A stretch of 64,000 nucleotides of DNA from Dyella marensis (GTDB lineage: Bacteria > Pseudomonadota > Gammaproteobacteria > Xanthomonadales > Rhodanobacteraceae): positions 62,001 to 126,000 of the forward strand of contig NZ_FONH01000008.1 of NCBI RefSeq assembly GCF_900112865.1, written 5' to 3'. A model generated the notes under the pieces. The model ran no database searches and was not told where the DNA came from. It worked only from the letters and a program-made list of their open reading frames with translations. The first letter of the stretch is position 1. Every line of letters starts with the position of its first letter. Made by a program: the position numbers and the translations under genes. Positions 1-9,403 of the stretch are shown here, piece after piece.

Positions 1-24
1 GTGCTGCGGCGGCCTGCCTGACCG

Positions 25-30
25 TATAAT
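25..30 (+). promoter_or_regulatory. Candidate -10 element before the first glycosyltransferase gene
   Basis: A perfect TATAAT hexamer lies about 70 bases before the GTG start at 102. No convincing -35 box is seen at 16-18 bases upstream, and the window begins only 24 bases before the element. It is a weak call made on the hexamer alone. Confidence 0.25.
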
Positions 31-101
31 CCTGCGGCAATTATTCGCGACCCGTTGGAAATGGTTCGCAAGCTTCAGGGGGGCTGACAGGGGACATCCT
101 G

Positions 102-2210
102 GTGGAGAAACAACGATCTTCGGGCGTCGCAGCGACGTGGATGACGCGCCTGCTGTCGCTCGGTGGATGCCTCGCCGTGGCGGCCGGGCTGGCGCTTACG
201 CCGGCGTTGCAGGGGCTGCGTTCCGTCGTCACCGATCACAATCTGGTCCTTTTCGCCGTCGCCCTGGTGGCCGCCGTCGTCATTGCCCGCCTGGCGCGAT
301 GGTCGGTGGCGAGCGCGCTGCTGCTGGTGGCGCTGGTGCTGCTGCTGCGCTTCGTCGGCGCGGGGCCCTTGCTCGCGGCGGCATTGCTGGTGGCTGCCGC
401 CGCCGTCATCGGTGCATCGATATGCCGCTCGGACACCTGGAGCCACCCCGGCATCGCCATCCTGGTCGGCCTGGCGGTGTTGTCGGCGCTTGCCGGTTGG
501 CTATTGCCGTTTCCCGTCCATTACTTCCTGACCTACCTGGCCGTGCTGGCCGCCATCGTCGGCCTGGGGCGGCATCGCCTGCACTGCCTCGTACGGGCGG
601 CGCAGGGCAGTTGGCGCGAGGCCGTGCGGCAGGCGCCGGTGCATGCCGCGTTCGCCATGCTGGTAGTGCTCATGGGCGGGGCGGCGCTGTGCGCGCCGAC
701 GGTGCAGTACGACGATCTGGTCCTGCACGTCACGCTGCCCGCGCAGCTCGTCGCGCTGGGCTATTACAAGATGGACCTGGCCTCGCAGGTGTGGAGCGCG
801 GCGCCCTGGGCGTCGGATGTCATCCAGGCCTATGTCGCGGTCCTCGCCGGGCATGAAGCGCGCGGTGCGGCCAACCTCATCTGGTATGGACTGACCGTCG
901 TCTCGGTCTGGACCCTGGCCAGGGAGCTCGATCTATCGCCGGGCCTGCGCTGGCTCGCCGTGGCCCTCACCGCCTCGGTGCCCCTCATGGTTTCGCTCAA
1001 CGGCAGCATGCAGGCCGATACCGCGATCACCACCGTCACGGTGGCGTTGGCCGCGCTGGTGGTGCGGCTGGTGCGCACGCGCGAAGCAGGCTTGCTGCTT
1101 CCGTTCTTCCTGCTGTCGGCGCTGGCCATTGCCTTGAAGGCCACCCAGGGCTTGCTGGTGTTGCCGCTGGCGGCAGTGGTGCTGGCCTACGTCGGTTGGC
1201 GTCCATTTCTCCGACAGGCGCTGCGCATCGCCATCCCCGTGGTCTTCGTAGCGGGGTCGAGCTATTTCTACGCCTTCTTTGTCACCGGCAATCCGTTCTT
1301 CCCTCTATTCAACGGTGTCTTCAAGTCTTCGTTCGCGCGCCCTGAGGACTTTGCCGATCGCCGTTGGAACCAGGGGCTGCACCTCAATTCGCTGTGGCGC
1401 CTGACCTTCGAGACCGATCGCTATCTGGAGGCCGCCCCGGGAGCCATCGGCTTTTCCATGCTGGCCCTGTGTGGCGGTGCGTTATGGACCTTGCTGTTGC
1501 CGCGCATCCGATGGATCACGCTTGCGTTGCTCGCCGCCAGCATCGGCATGTTTCTTGGCATCCAATACGCTCGATACCTGGTGCCGTTGTTCACGGCGCT
1601 GATCACGCTGGGTCTGCTGGCATGGGAGCGCGCGCGGATGCGCTGGGGCGGGGAGGTCGTGCTCGGCGCGGTGGTATTGGTAAATATCGTCTTCATGCCC
1701 GCGTCGCTCTACATTTTCGGCGACGACCTGTACTGGAGGATGTTCAGCAACGTCAATGGACAACCCAGTGTCGTCAAGCAGGATTTGCAGCGCACCTATG
1801 CCGTCGAGCTGTTATTCGCCCAGTACCTGAGCATGACGCAGCCGAAGGGCTATTCGCTGTACCTGGCGGACACGGATCGTCCCTTCGTCGCTCCCTTCGA
1901 CGGCCAGGCTTTCGGCAGCGGATGGTACGACCCGACCTTCAACGCGATCCTGGCGACCGCCAACCGGGACGAATCGGGAGCGACCTGGTCGGGCATTTTC
2001 GAGCGCACCGGCATGTCGCACGTGCTGGTCACGAGCAATACACCCCAGGCCATCAGGGCCTCGCTGAAGGCGATCAAGGCGGCGCCCGAACTCGTCATCG
2101 GCGACGCCACGCTGTGGAGCCTGTGCAAGGACCGCTGTGCCGGGCGGGTGCACGCGCTGGTGAACGAGCGTGACGTCAGCCGCAACCTGATCCGTTCCCG
2201 TGGTTATTAG
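102..2210 (+). CDS. Multi-spanning membrane glycosyltransferase (GT-C type), 702 aa
   Basis: This is a large integral membrane protein with about twelve hydrophobic segments over residues 15-530 and a soluble C-terminal part (about 540-702). Such architecture is typical of GT-C enzymes that move a sugar from a polyprenyl-phosphate carrier to an acceptor on the periplasmic side. An acidic pair in the first large loop (QYDDLVLH, near residue 205) fits the position of the catalytic Asp of this fold. The start is a GTG. It precedes a GtrA-like flippase and a GT2 lipid-linked sugar synthase on the same strand, which together resemble a three-part Gtr glycosylation system. The sugar and acceptor cannot be told from sequence, and no exact family is recognised. 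Confidence 0.72.
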   Translation: MEKQRSSGVAATWMTRLLSLGGCLAVAAGLALTPALQGLRSVVTDHNLVLFAVALVAAVVIARLARWSVASALLLVALVLLLRFVGAGPLLAAALLVAAAAVIGASICRSDTWSHPGIAILVGLAVLSALAGWLLPFPVHYFLTYLAVLAAIVGLGRHRLHCLVRAAQGSWREAVRQAPVHAAFAMLVVLMGGAALCAPTVQYDDLVLHVTLPAQLVALGYYKMDLASQVWSAAPWASDVIQAYVAVLAGHEARGAANLIWYGLTVVSVWTLARELDLSPGLRWLAVALTASVPLMVSLNGSMQADTAITTVTVALAALVVRLVRTREAGLLLPFFLLSALAIALKATQGLLVLPLAAVVLAYVGWRPFLRQALRIAIPVVFVAGSSYFYAFFVTGNPFFPLFNGVFKSSFARPEDFADRRWNQGLHLNSLWRLTFETDRYLEAAPGAIGFSMLALCGGALWTLLLPRIRWITLALLAASIGMFLGIQYARYLVPLFTALITLGLLAWERARMRWGGEVVLGAVVLVNIVFMPASLYIFGDDLYWRMFSNVNGQPSVVKQDLQRTYAVELLFAQYLSMTQPKGYSLYLADTDRPFVAPFDGQAFGSGWYDPTFNAILATANRDESGATWSGIFERTGMSHVLVTSNTPQAIRASLKAIKAAPELVIGDATLWSLCKDRCAGRVHALVNERDVSRNLIRSRGY

Positions 2211-2269
2211 CCCGCCCTGTCGCCGATCGGGTGACGACCGGACGTGACCCGATCAACGTTGAGGAAAGC

Positions 2270-2653
2270 ATGAAGTTACTTAAGCAAGGATTCGGTTACG
2301 GCGTGGTGGGCGGCGTCCAGTTGGGATTGGACTGGATGATCTTCGTCGCGCTGACCGCCGCCGGCGTCGCCACTGGTGGCGCGAACGTGATCGGACGCGC
2401 CACGGCGGCGATGCTGGGCTTCTGGCTCAACGGCAAGTGGACCTTTGCGGAAAACGGCGGGAAGCCGCTGGGCATGCAGCACTTCGGTCGCTACGTGATC
2501 ACCTGGCTGAGCATGACGGCCTTGAGCACCTGCATCGTCGTCGCCACCAGCCGGGCGCAGGGCATGCACGCCGCGTGGATGGTCAAGCCGGCGGCGGACC
2601 TGGTCCTGGCGGCCCTGGGATTCACTATTTCCAAGTATTGGATTTACCGCTGA
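2270..2653 (+). CDS. GtrA-like small membrane protein (putative lipid-linked sugar flippase)
   Basis: The 127-residue protein has four hydrophobic helices and the features of the GtrA/DPMS3 family: an early glycine-rich GYGVVGGVQ helix, the FWLNGKWTF motif in the middle and FTISKYWIYR at the end. GtrA proteins are thought to flip polyprenyl-phosphate sugars across the inner membrane. The ATG at 2270 is preferred over an in-frame GTG at 2231 because GAGGAAAG lies just before it and homologues start with the first helix. It sits between the GT-C enzyme and the GT2 synthase, so the three are probably co-transcribed and share one lipid-linked sugar. Confidence 0.88.
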   Translation: MKLLKQGFGYGVVGGVQLGLDWMIFVALTAAGVATGGANVIGRATAAMLGFWLNGKWTFAENGGKPLGMQHFGRYVITWLSMTALSTCIVVATSRAQGMHAAWMVKPAADLVLAALGFTISKYWIYR

Positions 2654-2675
2654 CTGTGCCAGCGCCGGATATGCC

Positions 2676-3668
2676 ATGAACACAACTATGGACACGATCG
2701 CCGCCCCCATCGCCGTCGTCATCCCCTGCTACCGCGTCGGCCGCCTGGTGCTCGACGTCATCGCCCGCATTGGCTGCGAGGTCGGCTGGATCTTCGTGGT
2801 GGACGACAAATGCCCGATCGACACGGGCGATATCGTCGAGGCCGAGTGCAAGGACGCGCGCGTCAAGGTGATCCGGCATGAGGAGAACCAGGGCGTGGGC
2901 GGCGCGACCGTCACCGGCTACAAGGCCGCCATGGCGACCCCGGCCAAGGTGGTGGTGAAGATCGACGGCGACGGCCAGATGGATCCGGCGCTGATTCCGC
3001 AGCTGTCGCGCGCGATCCTGCTGGGGCGCGCCGACTACGTGAAGGGCAATCGCTTTCATCGCATCAGCGACGTGCACGGCATGCCGGCGGTGCGGCTGCT
3101 CGGCAATGCGGGCCTGTCCTTTCTCACCAAGCTTTCCAGCGGCTACTGGCAGCTGTTCGATCCGACCAACGGCTTCACCGCGATCCATCGCGAAATCCTG
3201 GCCGAGATCGAACTGGACAAGCTGGCCAGGCGCTACTTCTTCGAATCGGACCTGCTGTACAACCTCAACCAGGTGCGCGCGGTGGTCGCCGAGATGCCGA
3301 TGCGCGCGATGTATGGCGACGAGCCGTCGAGCCTCAGCCCGATGAAAGTGCTGCTGCCGTTCTTCAAGGGCAATATGCGCAACTTCTTCCGGCGCCTGCT
3401 GTACACCTACTTCGTGCGCAATTTCTCCGCCGCCTCGCTGGAACTGCTGCTGTCGATCCCCTTGATCCTGATCGGGCTGGTCTACGGCACGGCGCACTGG
3501 TTCGCCGGCATGGAGACCGGCATTCAATCGGCGCCCGGCGTGGTGATGGCCGCGGCGCTGCCGCTGATCATCGGCACGCAGCTGCTGCTGTCCTGGCTCA
3601 ACTACGATGTGGCGGTGCAGCCGACGCAACCGATCCATGTATCGCTGGAAAAAGCGAGGGAAGGCTGA
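2676..3668 (+). CDS. GT2 polyprenyl-phosphate sugar synthase (GtrB/DPM1-like)
   Basis: The 330-residue protein has a cytoplasmic GT-A domain (about residues 10-235) with VIPCYR, the nucleotide-binding VVDDK at 41-45 and a metal-binding DGDGQMD at 97-103, followed by two C-terminal membrane helices (about 250-320). This matches DPM/GtrB synthases, which transfer a sugar from a nucleotide donor to undecaprenyl phosphate. It follows the GtrA-like gene by 22 bases and overlaps the next gene as TGATG. The donor sugar is unknown. Confidence 0.87.
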   Translation: MNTTMDTIAAPIAVVIPCYRVGRLVLDVIARIGCEVGWIFVVDDKCPIDTGDIVEAECKDARVKVIRHEENQGVGGATVTGYKAAMATPAKVVVKIDGDGQMDPALIPQLSRAILLGRADYVKGNRFHRISDVHGMPAVRLLGNAGLSFLTKLSSGYWQLFDPTNGFTAIHREILAEIELDKLARRYFFESDLLYNLNQVRAVVAEMPMRAMYGDEPSSLSPMKVLLPFFKGNMRNFFRRLLYTYFVRNFSAASLELLLSIPLILIGLVYGTAHWFAGMETGIQSAPGVVMAAALPLIIGTQLLLSWLNYDVAVQPTQPIHVSLEKAREG

Positions 3669-4120
3669 TGGGCAAGCGCGATGCTTTCATCCTGCTGGCC
3701 ATGCTCGCATTGAGTGCGTGCACGGACCGGCAGACGGCGCCGGTTCCCGGCGCGAACCTGATTACCGGCAAGGCCGGCGGTCGGCAGTTGTCCGGTGTCA
3801 CCATGGAGCTCTCGCCCGGCATGCTGCGCACTTGCGAGCACGCCGGCGGCCGCATGGTGGCCAAGGTGAGCTGGAACGCGAAAAGCTCCGGCGCCAAGTC
3901 GGTGACGATCTGGGTCAGCGACAGCACGAGCGAGGAAAAAAGCTGGTACCACGGTGCAGCCGAGGGTTCGGCGGAAACCGGTCCGTGGGTCGGCGACGGG
4001 ACCATGTTCCGCATGGCGGACGGCGACGCCAAGCGGCGCACGCTTGCCGTACGCGAAGTCCGTGCCGTCGATTGCATGACGGCTCAGCCGGAAACGCCTT
4101 CGAATCCGGCGACGCCATAA
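3668..4120 (+). CDS. Small lipoprotein of unknown function
   Basis: The 150-residue protein starts with a short basic stretch, a hydrophobic segment and a lipobox (LSAC, Cys18), so it should be exported and lipidated. The mature part contains GPWVGDGTMF and two further cysteines (about residues 56 and 137) that could form a disulphide. I recognise no family. The start codon overlaps the stop of the GT2 gene (TGATG), so it is translated with the glycosyltransferase cassette and may act in the same envelope process. Confidence 0.8.
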   Translation: MGKRDAFILLAMLALSACTDRQTAPVPGANLITGKAGGRQLSGVTMELSPGMLRTCEHAGGRMVAKVSWNAKSSGAKSVTIWVSDSTSEEKSWYHGAAEGSAETGPWVGDGTMFRMADGDAKRRTLAVREVRAVDCMTAQPETPSNPATP

Positions 4121-4133
4121 GCCCGAGTAAGGC

Positions 4134-5054
4134 TCAGCGCACCATGCTTAGCTGGTCGACCTGCGCCTGCAATCCCAGCGCCCACTGCGCCCGTCGCGTG
4201 GACTCGTCCTGGAAGAAATACGAGCGCGCGGATTCGAACGCGGCGACGTAGAGCAGCGGGCATTCCTTCAGCAGCTGCTGGTTCTCCGGCAGTGCATGAT
4301 AGAAGCGCTGTTCGAACGGGATCGGCGAAAAATCGGGCCGATACTCGACCAGGAAGGCGAAGCTCTTGCCCGGCAGGTCCAGCACGCGGAAGCCGTGCGG
4401 CTCGAAGATGCGCCGCAGCGCCTTGATGCCGTAGGACACGATATGCCCGCGGTGCTTCGGATCGAGGTAGCCCGGATCCTGGTGCCGCACATAGGACGGC
4501 ATGCCGGTGTTGAACAGCCAGGCCGCATTGACATTGCTGACCTTGGCCAGGCCGGCGGCCAGGCCGCCGAGCATGCCCGGCGTCAAGTGTTCGACGACTT
4601 CGATGCACACGCCGGCGTCGAATTTTCCGGCCAGGCTGCCGACGTCGCCGACGATGTAATTCGGATGAGTGCTGCGCTCGTCCGGCGGAAACAGTTCCAC
4701 GGCGTGGAAGGTATCCGGATGCGCCGGATACTTCGCGGCCAGTTCGTCCAGCAGATAGCCGGGGCCGGCGCCCACGTCGAGAAAGCGCCGCACCGGCCGG
4801 CGTGCGTAGATGATCGCCTCGCCCGCGCAGATCAGGCCTTCCGCCTGCGAGCGTTCGCGTGCGGATTGCAGTTCGCTGTTCCAGTAGTCCGCGTCGTACT
4901 CGCGAGTGGTGTGGCCCTCATCGATCCTGGCCAGTACGTCGGGGTTGATGTAGAGCGACTCGCAGCTGCTGCAGGCGTAGTAGTCGTAACCGTCGCGGAC
5001 GCCGAAATGGACCTGTTCGTGGCGGCCGTTGCATATGGGACAAGCGACGTGCAT
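4134..5054 (-). CDS. SAM-dependent methyltransferase with N-terminal zinc-ribbon-like motif
   Basis: The 306-residue protein opens with CPIC and, about 27 residues later, CSSC, a small metal-binding module seen in many class I methyltransferases of surface-sugar loci. The SAM-binding motif I is FLDVGAGPGYLLDEL, followed by an acidic loop (VELF) and IEVVEHL. The ATG at 5054 is chosen because AGGAGC precedes it and the CPIC motif follows at once; a longer frame back to 5261 has no such support. It is convergent with the Gtr-like cassette. The substrate is unknown, and a role in modifying a sugar or lipid is inference from position. Confidence 0.82.
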   Translation of the reverse strand: MHVACPICNGRHEQVHFGVRDGYDYYACSSCESLYINPDVLARIDEGHTTREYDADYWNSELQSARERSQAEGLICAGEAIIYARRPVRRFLDVGAGPGYLLDELAAKYPAHPDTFHAVELFPPDERSTHPNYIVGDVGSLAGKFDAGVCIEVVEHLTPGMLGGLAAGLAKVSNVNAAWLFNTGMPSYVRHQDPGYLDPKHRGHIVSYGIKALRRIFEPHGFRVLDLPGKSFAFLVEYRPDFSPIPFEQRFYHALPENQQLLKECPLLYVAAFESARSYFFQDESTRRAQWALGLQAQVDQLSMVR

Positions 5055-5414
5055 CGAAGCTCCTGCTGGCGGCTGGGCTGGCGGTGACGACTCGTTGCTG
5101 ACGGACCGGTCGCGCGCGCGACCGTTTTCTCCCCGAATCCCGAATCTATCCCCGTACCCGGAACGGAGCAAGGGCAGAAACGCACGCCCATGCGCAGGCC
5201 CTGCATGCGCATGTCGTTGCGTGGCATGGTTCGCGGATTCGCCCTGTACCGCCGCGCGCATGTTGGCCGGCGAGGGTGACTGGCGCGCTACAGCGGTATG
5301 AAACCGGCGCGGAAAACGGCGAGGCCCACTGAACGTGATGCTGCCGTGATGAAACGAAGCGAGCGGAACTTCGCCGCACGGAAAACCGCGCGACGAAGTT
5401 CGTCGTGCCGCCGC
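5055..5414. other. Gene-free spacer between methyltransferase and etfA
   Basis: No supported gene lies in these 360 bases. The part next to etfA holds the inverted pair GAACTTCG (5366-5373) and CGAAGTTC (5394-5401) around a GC-rich core; read on the minus strand it follows the etfA stop and may act as a terminator, though the T-tract is poor. The promoter of the methyltransferase gene should also lie here, but I see no clear hexamers. Confidence 0.5.
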
Positions 5415-6359
5415 TCAGCCCAGCGCCTGCTCGATCTCGGGGATCAGCTTGAACAGGTCGCCGACCAGGCCGATGTCGGCGATCTCGAAGATCGGCGCCT
5501 CGCCGTCCTTGTTGATGGCGACGATGGTGCCGGCGTCCTTGATGCCGGTCAGGTGCTGGATCGCGCCGGAAATGCCGAATGCCATGTACAGCTCCGGCGC
5601 GATGATCTTGCCGGTCTGGCCGACCTGCAGCTCGTTTGGCACATAGCCGGCATCGACCGCCGCGCGCGAAGCGCCGACCGCCGCGCCGATCTTGTCGGCG
5701 AGCTTGTAGATCACCTCGAAGTTTTCCTTCGAGCCGACACCGCGTCCGCCGGACACCACCTTGCCCGCGCCCTGCAGGTCGGGGCGGTCGCTCTTGCCCT
5801 GCTGCAGTTCGACGAAGCGGGTGTGCGCGGGCAGGGCCGCATCGACAGCGAGCGCTTCGACCGCGGCGCTGTCGCCGCGGCTGCCGGCCGCCGGCCAGGA
5901 GGCCGTGCGGATGGTGGCAACCACGGCATGCGCCGGATTCGCCTCGACGGTGACGATCGCGTTGCCGGCGTAGATCGGACGCTTGAAGCTGTGCGCGCCT
6001 TCCACGCTCATCACGTCGCTGACCTGCGACACGCCCAGCAGCGCGGCGACGCGCGGCGCGACGTCCTTGCCGAAGGTGGTGGACGGGAAGAACACGTGCG
6101 AGTAACCGGCAGCTGCCTTGGCCACCTGCGGCGCCAGCACGGCGGCCAGCGGATGGGCGTTCTCGGCGCGCGCGATGGTGAGGACCTTGCCGACGCCGTC
6201 GATCTTCGCCGCTTCGGCGGCGATGGCGTCCACGCTGTCGGCCAGCACCAGCACGTCGATGCTGTCGCCCTTGACGGCGGCGGCGGCGCTGACGGCGCGG
6301 GCGGTGGAGGAATTGAGCTTGCCGTTGAGGTGTTCGGCGACGACCAGAATCTTGCTCAT
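5415..6359 (-). CDS. etfA: Electron transfer flavoprotein alpha subunit
   Basis: The 314-residue protein is the FAD-binding subunit of ETF, which collects electrons from acyl-CoA and other dehydrogenases and passes them to ETF-quinone oxidoreductase. The C-terminal FAD domain shows the family pattern: [23 protein letters not shown], then [20 protein letters not shown] and GAIQHLTGI. Length is normal for the family. It follows etfB by 19 bases on the same strand, and the partner oxidoreductase is encoded 3 kb upstream. Confidence 0.96.
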   Translation of the reverse strand: MSKILVVAEHLNGKLNSSTARAVSAAAAVKGDSIDVLVLADSVDAIAAEAAKIDGVGKVLTIARAENAHPLAAVLAPQVAKAAAGYSHVFFPSTTFGKDVAPRVAALLGVSQVSDVMSVEGAHSFKRPIYAGNAIVTVEANPAHAVVATIRTASWPAAGSRGDSAAVEALAVDAALPAHTRFVELQQGKSDRPDLQGAGKVVSGGRGVGSKENFEVIYKLADKIGAAVGASRAAVDAGYVPNELQVGQTGKIIAPELYMAFGISGAIQHLTGIKDAGTIVAINKDGEAPIFEIADIGLVGDLFKLIPEIEQALG

Positions 6360-6378
6360 GTCTATCTCCCGGCCCTGC

Positions 6379-7125
6379 TTACAGCAGGCCCTTCTGCTTC
6401 AGCACCGCGACCAGCTCGGCCGCGTCCTTGACCATCACGCCCTTGCTGCGCTTGGGCGGCGCGGCGTAGTGCGTGGTCTTGAGGTGATCGTGCGCCTCCA
6501 CCCCGAGCGAGCCGAACTCGATGCTGTCGATCGGCTTGGACTTGGCCTTCATGATGTCCGGCAGCTTGATGAAGCGCGGCTCGTTGAGGCGCAGGTCGGT
6601 GGTGATCACTGCCGGCAGCTCGGCCTCGATGGTTTCCAGGCCGGCATCCACTTCGCGCGTCACCGTGGCCTTGCCGGCGGCGATCTCGACCTTGCTGGCG
6701 AAGGTGGCCTGGGGGCGATCCCACAGCGCGGCGAGCATCTGGCCGGTCTGGTTGGCGTCGTCGTCGATGGCCTGCTTGCCGAGGATCACCAGCTCCGGCT
6801 GCTCCTTCTCGACCAGCTTCAGCAGCACGCGCGCCGCGGTCAGCGGCTGCACTTCGTCGGCGGTGACCACGTGGATGGCGCGGTTGGCGCCCATGGCCAG
6901 GCCATTGCGCAGGTGCGCGGTCAGGTCGGCGGGGCCGATGCCCACCACCACCACTTCGGTGGCGATGCCCTTCTCGCGCAGGCGCAGGGCTTCTTCCAGG
7001 GCGATATCGTCGAACGGATTGGCCGAAAGCTTGACGCCGTCCGTCATCACGCCGGTGCCGTCAGGCTTCACCTGAATACGGACGTTGAAGTCCACCACCC
7101 GCTTGTAGCCGACAAGAATTTTCAT
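6379..7125 (-). CDS. etfB: Electron transfer flavoprotein beta subunit
   Basis: The 248-residue protein begins MKILVGYKRVVDFNVRI and contains the ETF beta signature region (about residues 150-185, near VTREVDAGLETIEAELPAV). It binds AMP and forms the ETF heterodimer with EtfA. The ATG at 7125 gives the normal family length; a longer frame reading into the upstream region is not supported. A minus-strand promoter candidate lies 50 bases upstream. The gene order etfB-etfA is the common one. Confidence 0.96.
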   Translation of the reverse strand: MKILVGYKRVVDFNVRIQVKPDGTGVMTDGVKLSANPFDDIALEEALRLREKGIATEVVVVGIGPADLTAHLRNGLAMGANRAIHVVTADEVQPLTAARVLLKLVEKEQPELVILGKQAIDDDANQTGQMLAALWDRPQATFASKVEIAAGKATVTREVDAGLETIEAELPAVITTDLRLNEPRFIKLPDIMKAKSKPIDSIEFGSLGVEAHDHLKTTHYAAPPKRSKGVMVKDAAELVAVLKQKGLL

Positions 7126-7173
7126 CTGAGGACCTTTGGTGCGTGGCCGCCTGACGGTGGCCGGAAGCCATCG

Positions 7174-7203
7174 ATTGTACCCGCCGGCAAACAATCGTTT
7201 GAA
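7174..7203 (-). promoter_or_regulatory. Candidate sigma-70 promoter of etfBA
   Basis: Read on the minus strand, TTCAAA (7203-7198) and TACAAT (7179-7174) are separated by 18 bases and lie about 50 bases before the etfB start. The -10 box matches five of six consensus bases and the -35 four of six. Confidence 0.42.
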
Positions 7204-7255
7204 GTGCCGCTCGCTTGAAGTGCCGGCGCGTTTGAAACGCCGGCCGGCGGCCCGT

Positions 7256-9337
7256 TCAGGACAGGGCCGCTTCCAGCGTGGCGCGGGCGATGGCGGGGGA
7301 GAAATGTTCCTGGATGTTGCGCAGGCTGGCCTCGGACAGGCGCAGCCACAGTGCCGGGTCGTCGTACAGGCGCAGCACGGCGGCGACGTAGGCATCGGTG
7401 TCGTCGCCGATCAGCACGTTCTGGTCGTCGACCAGAAACATGCCCTCGGCGGCGATGCTGGTGGCCACCACCGGCAGGCCGTGGCTCATGGCGGTATTGA
7501 CCTTGCCCTTCACGCCGGCGCCGTAGCGCAGCGGGGCCAGGGCGATGCGGCAGCCGTCCATCCAGGGATCGAGATCCTCGACGCGGCCGTGCGCGACCAC
7601 GCCGTTGCCGTCGAGCTCCTGGCGCGTGGCCTCGGGCATCTGGCCGATCAGGTGCAGTTCGATGTCCGGCCGCGCGGCGCGGATCTTCGGGAAGATCTCG
7701 CCGACCAGCCACTGCACGGCATCGACATTCGGCGGATGGCCGAAGCCGCCCACGAAGACCAGGCCGCTGCGCTGCGCGAACGGCTGCTTGCGCCCATGCA
7801 CCTCGTGCATGTTCGGCAGCAGCATCACGCGGGCGTCGGGCACCGCCTTGCGCAGCAGTTCCAGTTCCACCGTGCTGACCACGAAGGTGGCGTGGCAGGC
7901 GCGGATGGTGGCGATCTCGCGCTGCTGCGACACCGCGGCGCGGCGCGCCAGGGTCGGGTTGTTGGTGTGGTCGGCGGCGCGTTGCTCGCGCAGGAAATGC
8001 ACGTCGACAGTGTCGAACAGCAGGCGCGCCTGCGGCGCCATGCGCTGGACCAGCGGCAGGTTGGCGTCGGCCACGTAGTGGCGGCACAGCAGCACCGCGT
8101 CCAGGCCGGCGCCTTCTTCCTTCAGCCAGGCGGCCAGCGAGCTCAGCGTCGGCTTGCACAGCACGCGCACGCCGATCGCGCCCAGCGTGCGCAGGTCGGC
8201 GGCGCTGGCCTGGGCGTTGTCGGCCATGAAGGTGACGCGCCAGCCCATGCCGCGCAGCAGCTGCATGATGTTGTAAAGCTGCAGCGAGCCGGCGTCGCGC
8301 TTCGGGTCCGGGGTCAGCGCGTCCATCACGAAGATATGCCGCTGGCCGGCGTGGATCGCCTTGTTCACCGGCGTGCCGCGCGCGGGCTGGCGCTTCAGCG
8401 CATCGCCCCACTTCTCGATGAACTTGGCGCGGTTGAGCACCTGGTACTGCTTGGTGCCGGCGGTGAGGTCCGTGCCCGAGCTGATGCCCTCGCAGTGGAT
8501 CACCACGCTGGCCGGTTCGTAGACCACGCGGCGGCCGGCGGCACGCACGGCGAAGGCCAGGTCCATGTCTTCGCAGTAGGCCGGTGCGTAGCGCGTATCG
8601 AAACCGCCCAGCTGCATGAACAGCTCGCGCTCGATCAGCAGGGCCGCGCCGGAGACATAGTCGACGTCGCGGCGATACAGATAGCGCGGATCGTCGCGCT
8701 GCTCGAAGCGCCCCACGTTCCAGGCTTCGCCGTCGTCGTAGACCAGCGCGCCGGCTTCCTGCAGGCGGCCGTCCGGATAGACCAGCTGGCTGCCGGCGAT
8801 GCCGCAGTCCGGTTCTTCCAGGTAGGTCTGCAGCAGCCGGTCCAGCCAGCCCGCGGTGACCTGCGTGTCGTTGTTGAGGAACAGCAGGTACGGCGCGCGC
8901 GCCGCCGCGGCGCCGGCATTGCAGCTGCCGATGAAGCCGAGGTTGCGCTCATTGCCGAGCACGCGCAGGCCTTGCACCTGGGCCAGGGTGGCCGCGGTGT
9001 CGTCGGGCGAGGCATCGTCCACCACCAGGATCTCGATCGGCGCCTCGCTGCCGTATTGCGCGATGGAGCGCAGGCAGGCGAGCGTCCAGGCGAGCTTGCC
9101 GTAGACGGGAATGATCACGCTGACGCGCGGCGCGTCGTCATGCGGCACCTCGAACGGCGCGAACGGCTGCTCCAGCGGCAGCAGTTCCAGCGCCAGATCC
9201 TCCGGCGGCAGCGGGCGGAACTCCTGCATCATGCGCGACAGCGTTCCGCGCAAACCACGCTGGGCGATGCTGCCTAGGACGCGCTCGGACAGATAGCGCA
9301 GGCGCTTGACCCGCCATGGCAAGGAACTCAAAGGCAT
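7256..9337 (-). CDS. Two-domain glycosyltransferase (GT2 plus GT4-like), 693 aa
   Basis: The N-terminal half (about residues 68-300) is a GT2 domain: VSVIIPVYGKLAWT, VVDDASPDDT, FLNNDTQVT as the metal-binding region and YCEDMDLAF as the acceptor-side acidic motif. The C-terminal half (about 360-690) is a GT-B domain with VFVGGFGHPPNVDAV and APLRYGAGVKGKV near the nucleotide-sugar site. Fusions of this kind are found in surface polysaccharide and protein glycosylation loci. No membrane segments are seen, so it should be cytoplasmic. It lies between etfB and the ETF-quinone oxidoreductase on the same strand, an odd context with no clear functional link. GAGAGG precedes the ATG. Confidence 0.85.
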   Translation of the reverse strand: MPLSSLPWRVKRLRYLSERVLGSIAQRGLRGTLSRMMQEFRPLPPEDLALELLPLEQPFAPFEVPHDDAPRVSVIIPVYGKLAWTLACLRSIAQYGSEAPIEILVVDDASPDDTAATLAQVQGLRVLGNERNLGFIGSCNAGAAAARAPYLLFLNNDTQVTAGWLDRLLQTYLEEPDCGIAGSQLVYPDGRLQEAGALVYDDGEAWNVGRFEQRDDPRYLYRRDVDYVSGAALLIERELFMQLGGFDTRYAPAYCEDMDLAFAVRAAGRRVVYEPASVVIHCEGISSGTDLTAGTKQYQVLNRAKFIEKWGDALKRQPARGTPVNKAIHAGQRHIFVMDALTPDPKRDAGSLQLYNIMQLLRGMGWRVTFMADNAQASAADLRTLGAIGVRVLCKPTLSSLAAWLKEEGAGLDAVLLCRHYVADANLPLVQRMAPQARLLFDTVDVHFLREQRAADHTNNPTLARRAAVSQQREIATIRACHATFVVSTVELELLRKAVPDARVMLLPNMHEVHGRKQPFAQRSGLVFVGGFGHPPNVDAVQWLVGEIFPKIRAARPDIELHLIGQMPEATRQELDGNGVVAHGRVEDLDPWMDGCRIALAPLRYGAGVKGKVNTAMSHGLPVVATSIAAEGMFLVDDQNVLIGDDTDAYVAAVLRLYDDPALWLRLSEASLRNIQEHFSPAIARATLEAALS

Positions 9338-9403
9338 TCGTACCTCTCGACTGCGGGCGTGCGCGGCACGCCCGCGAAGGACAGCGGCGACCGCACCGGT
9401 GTC

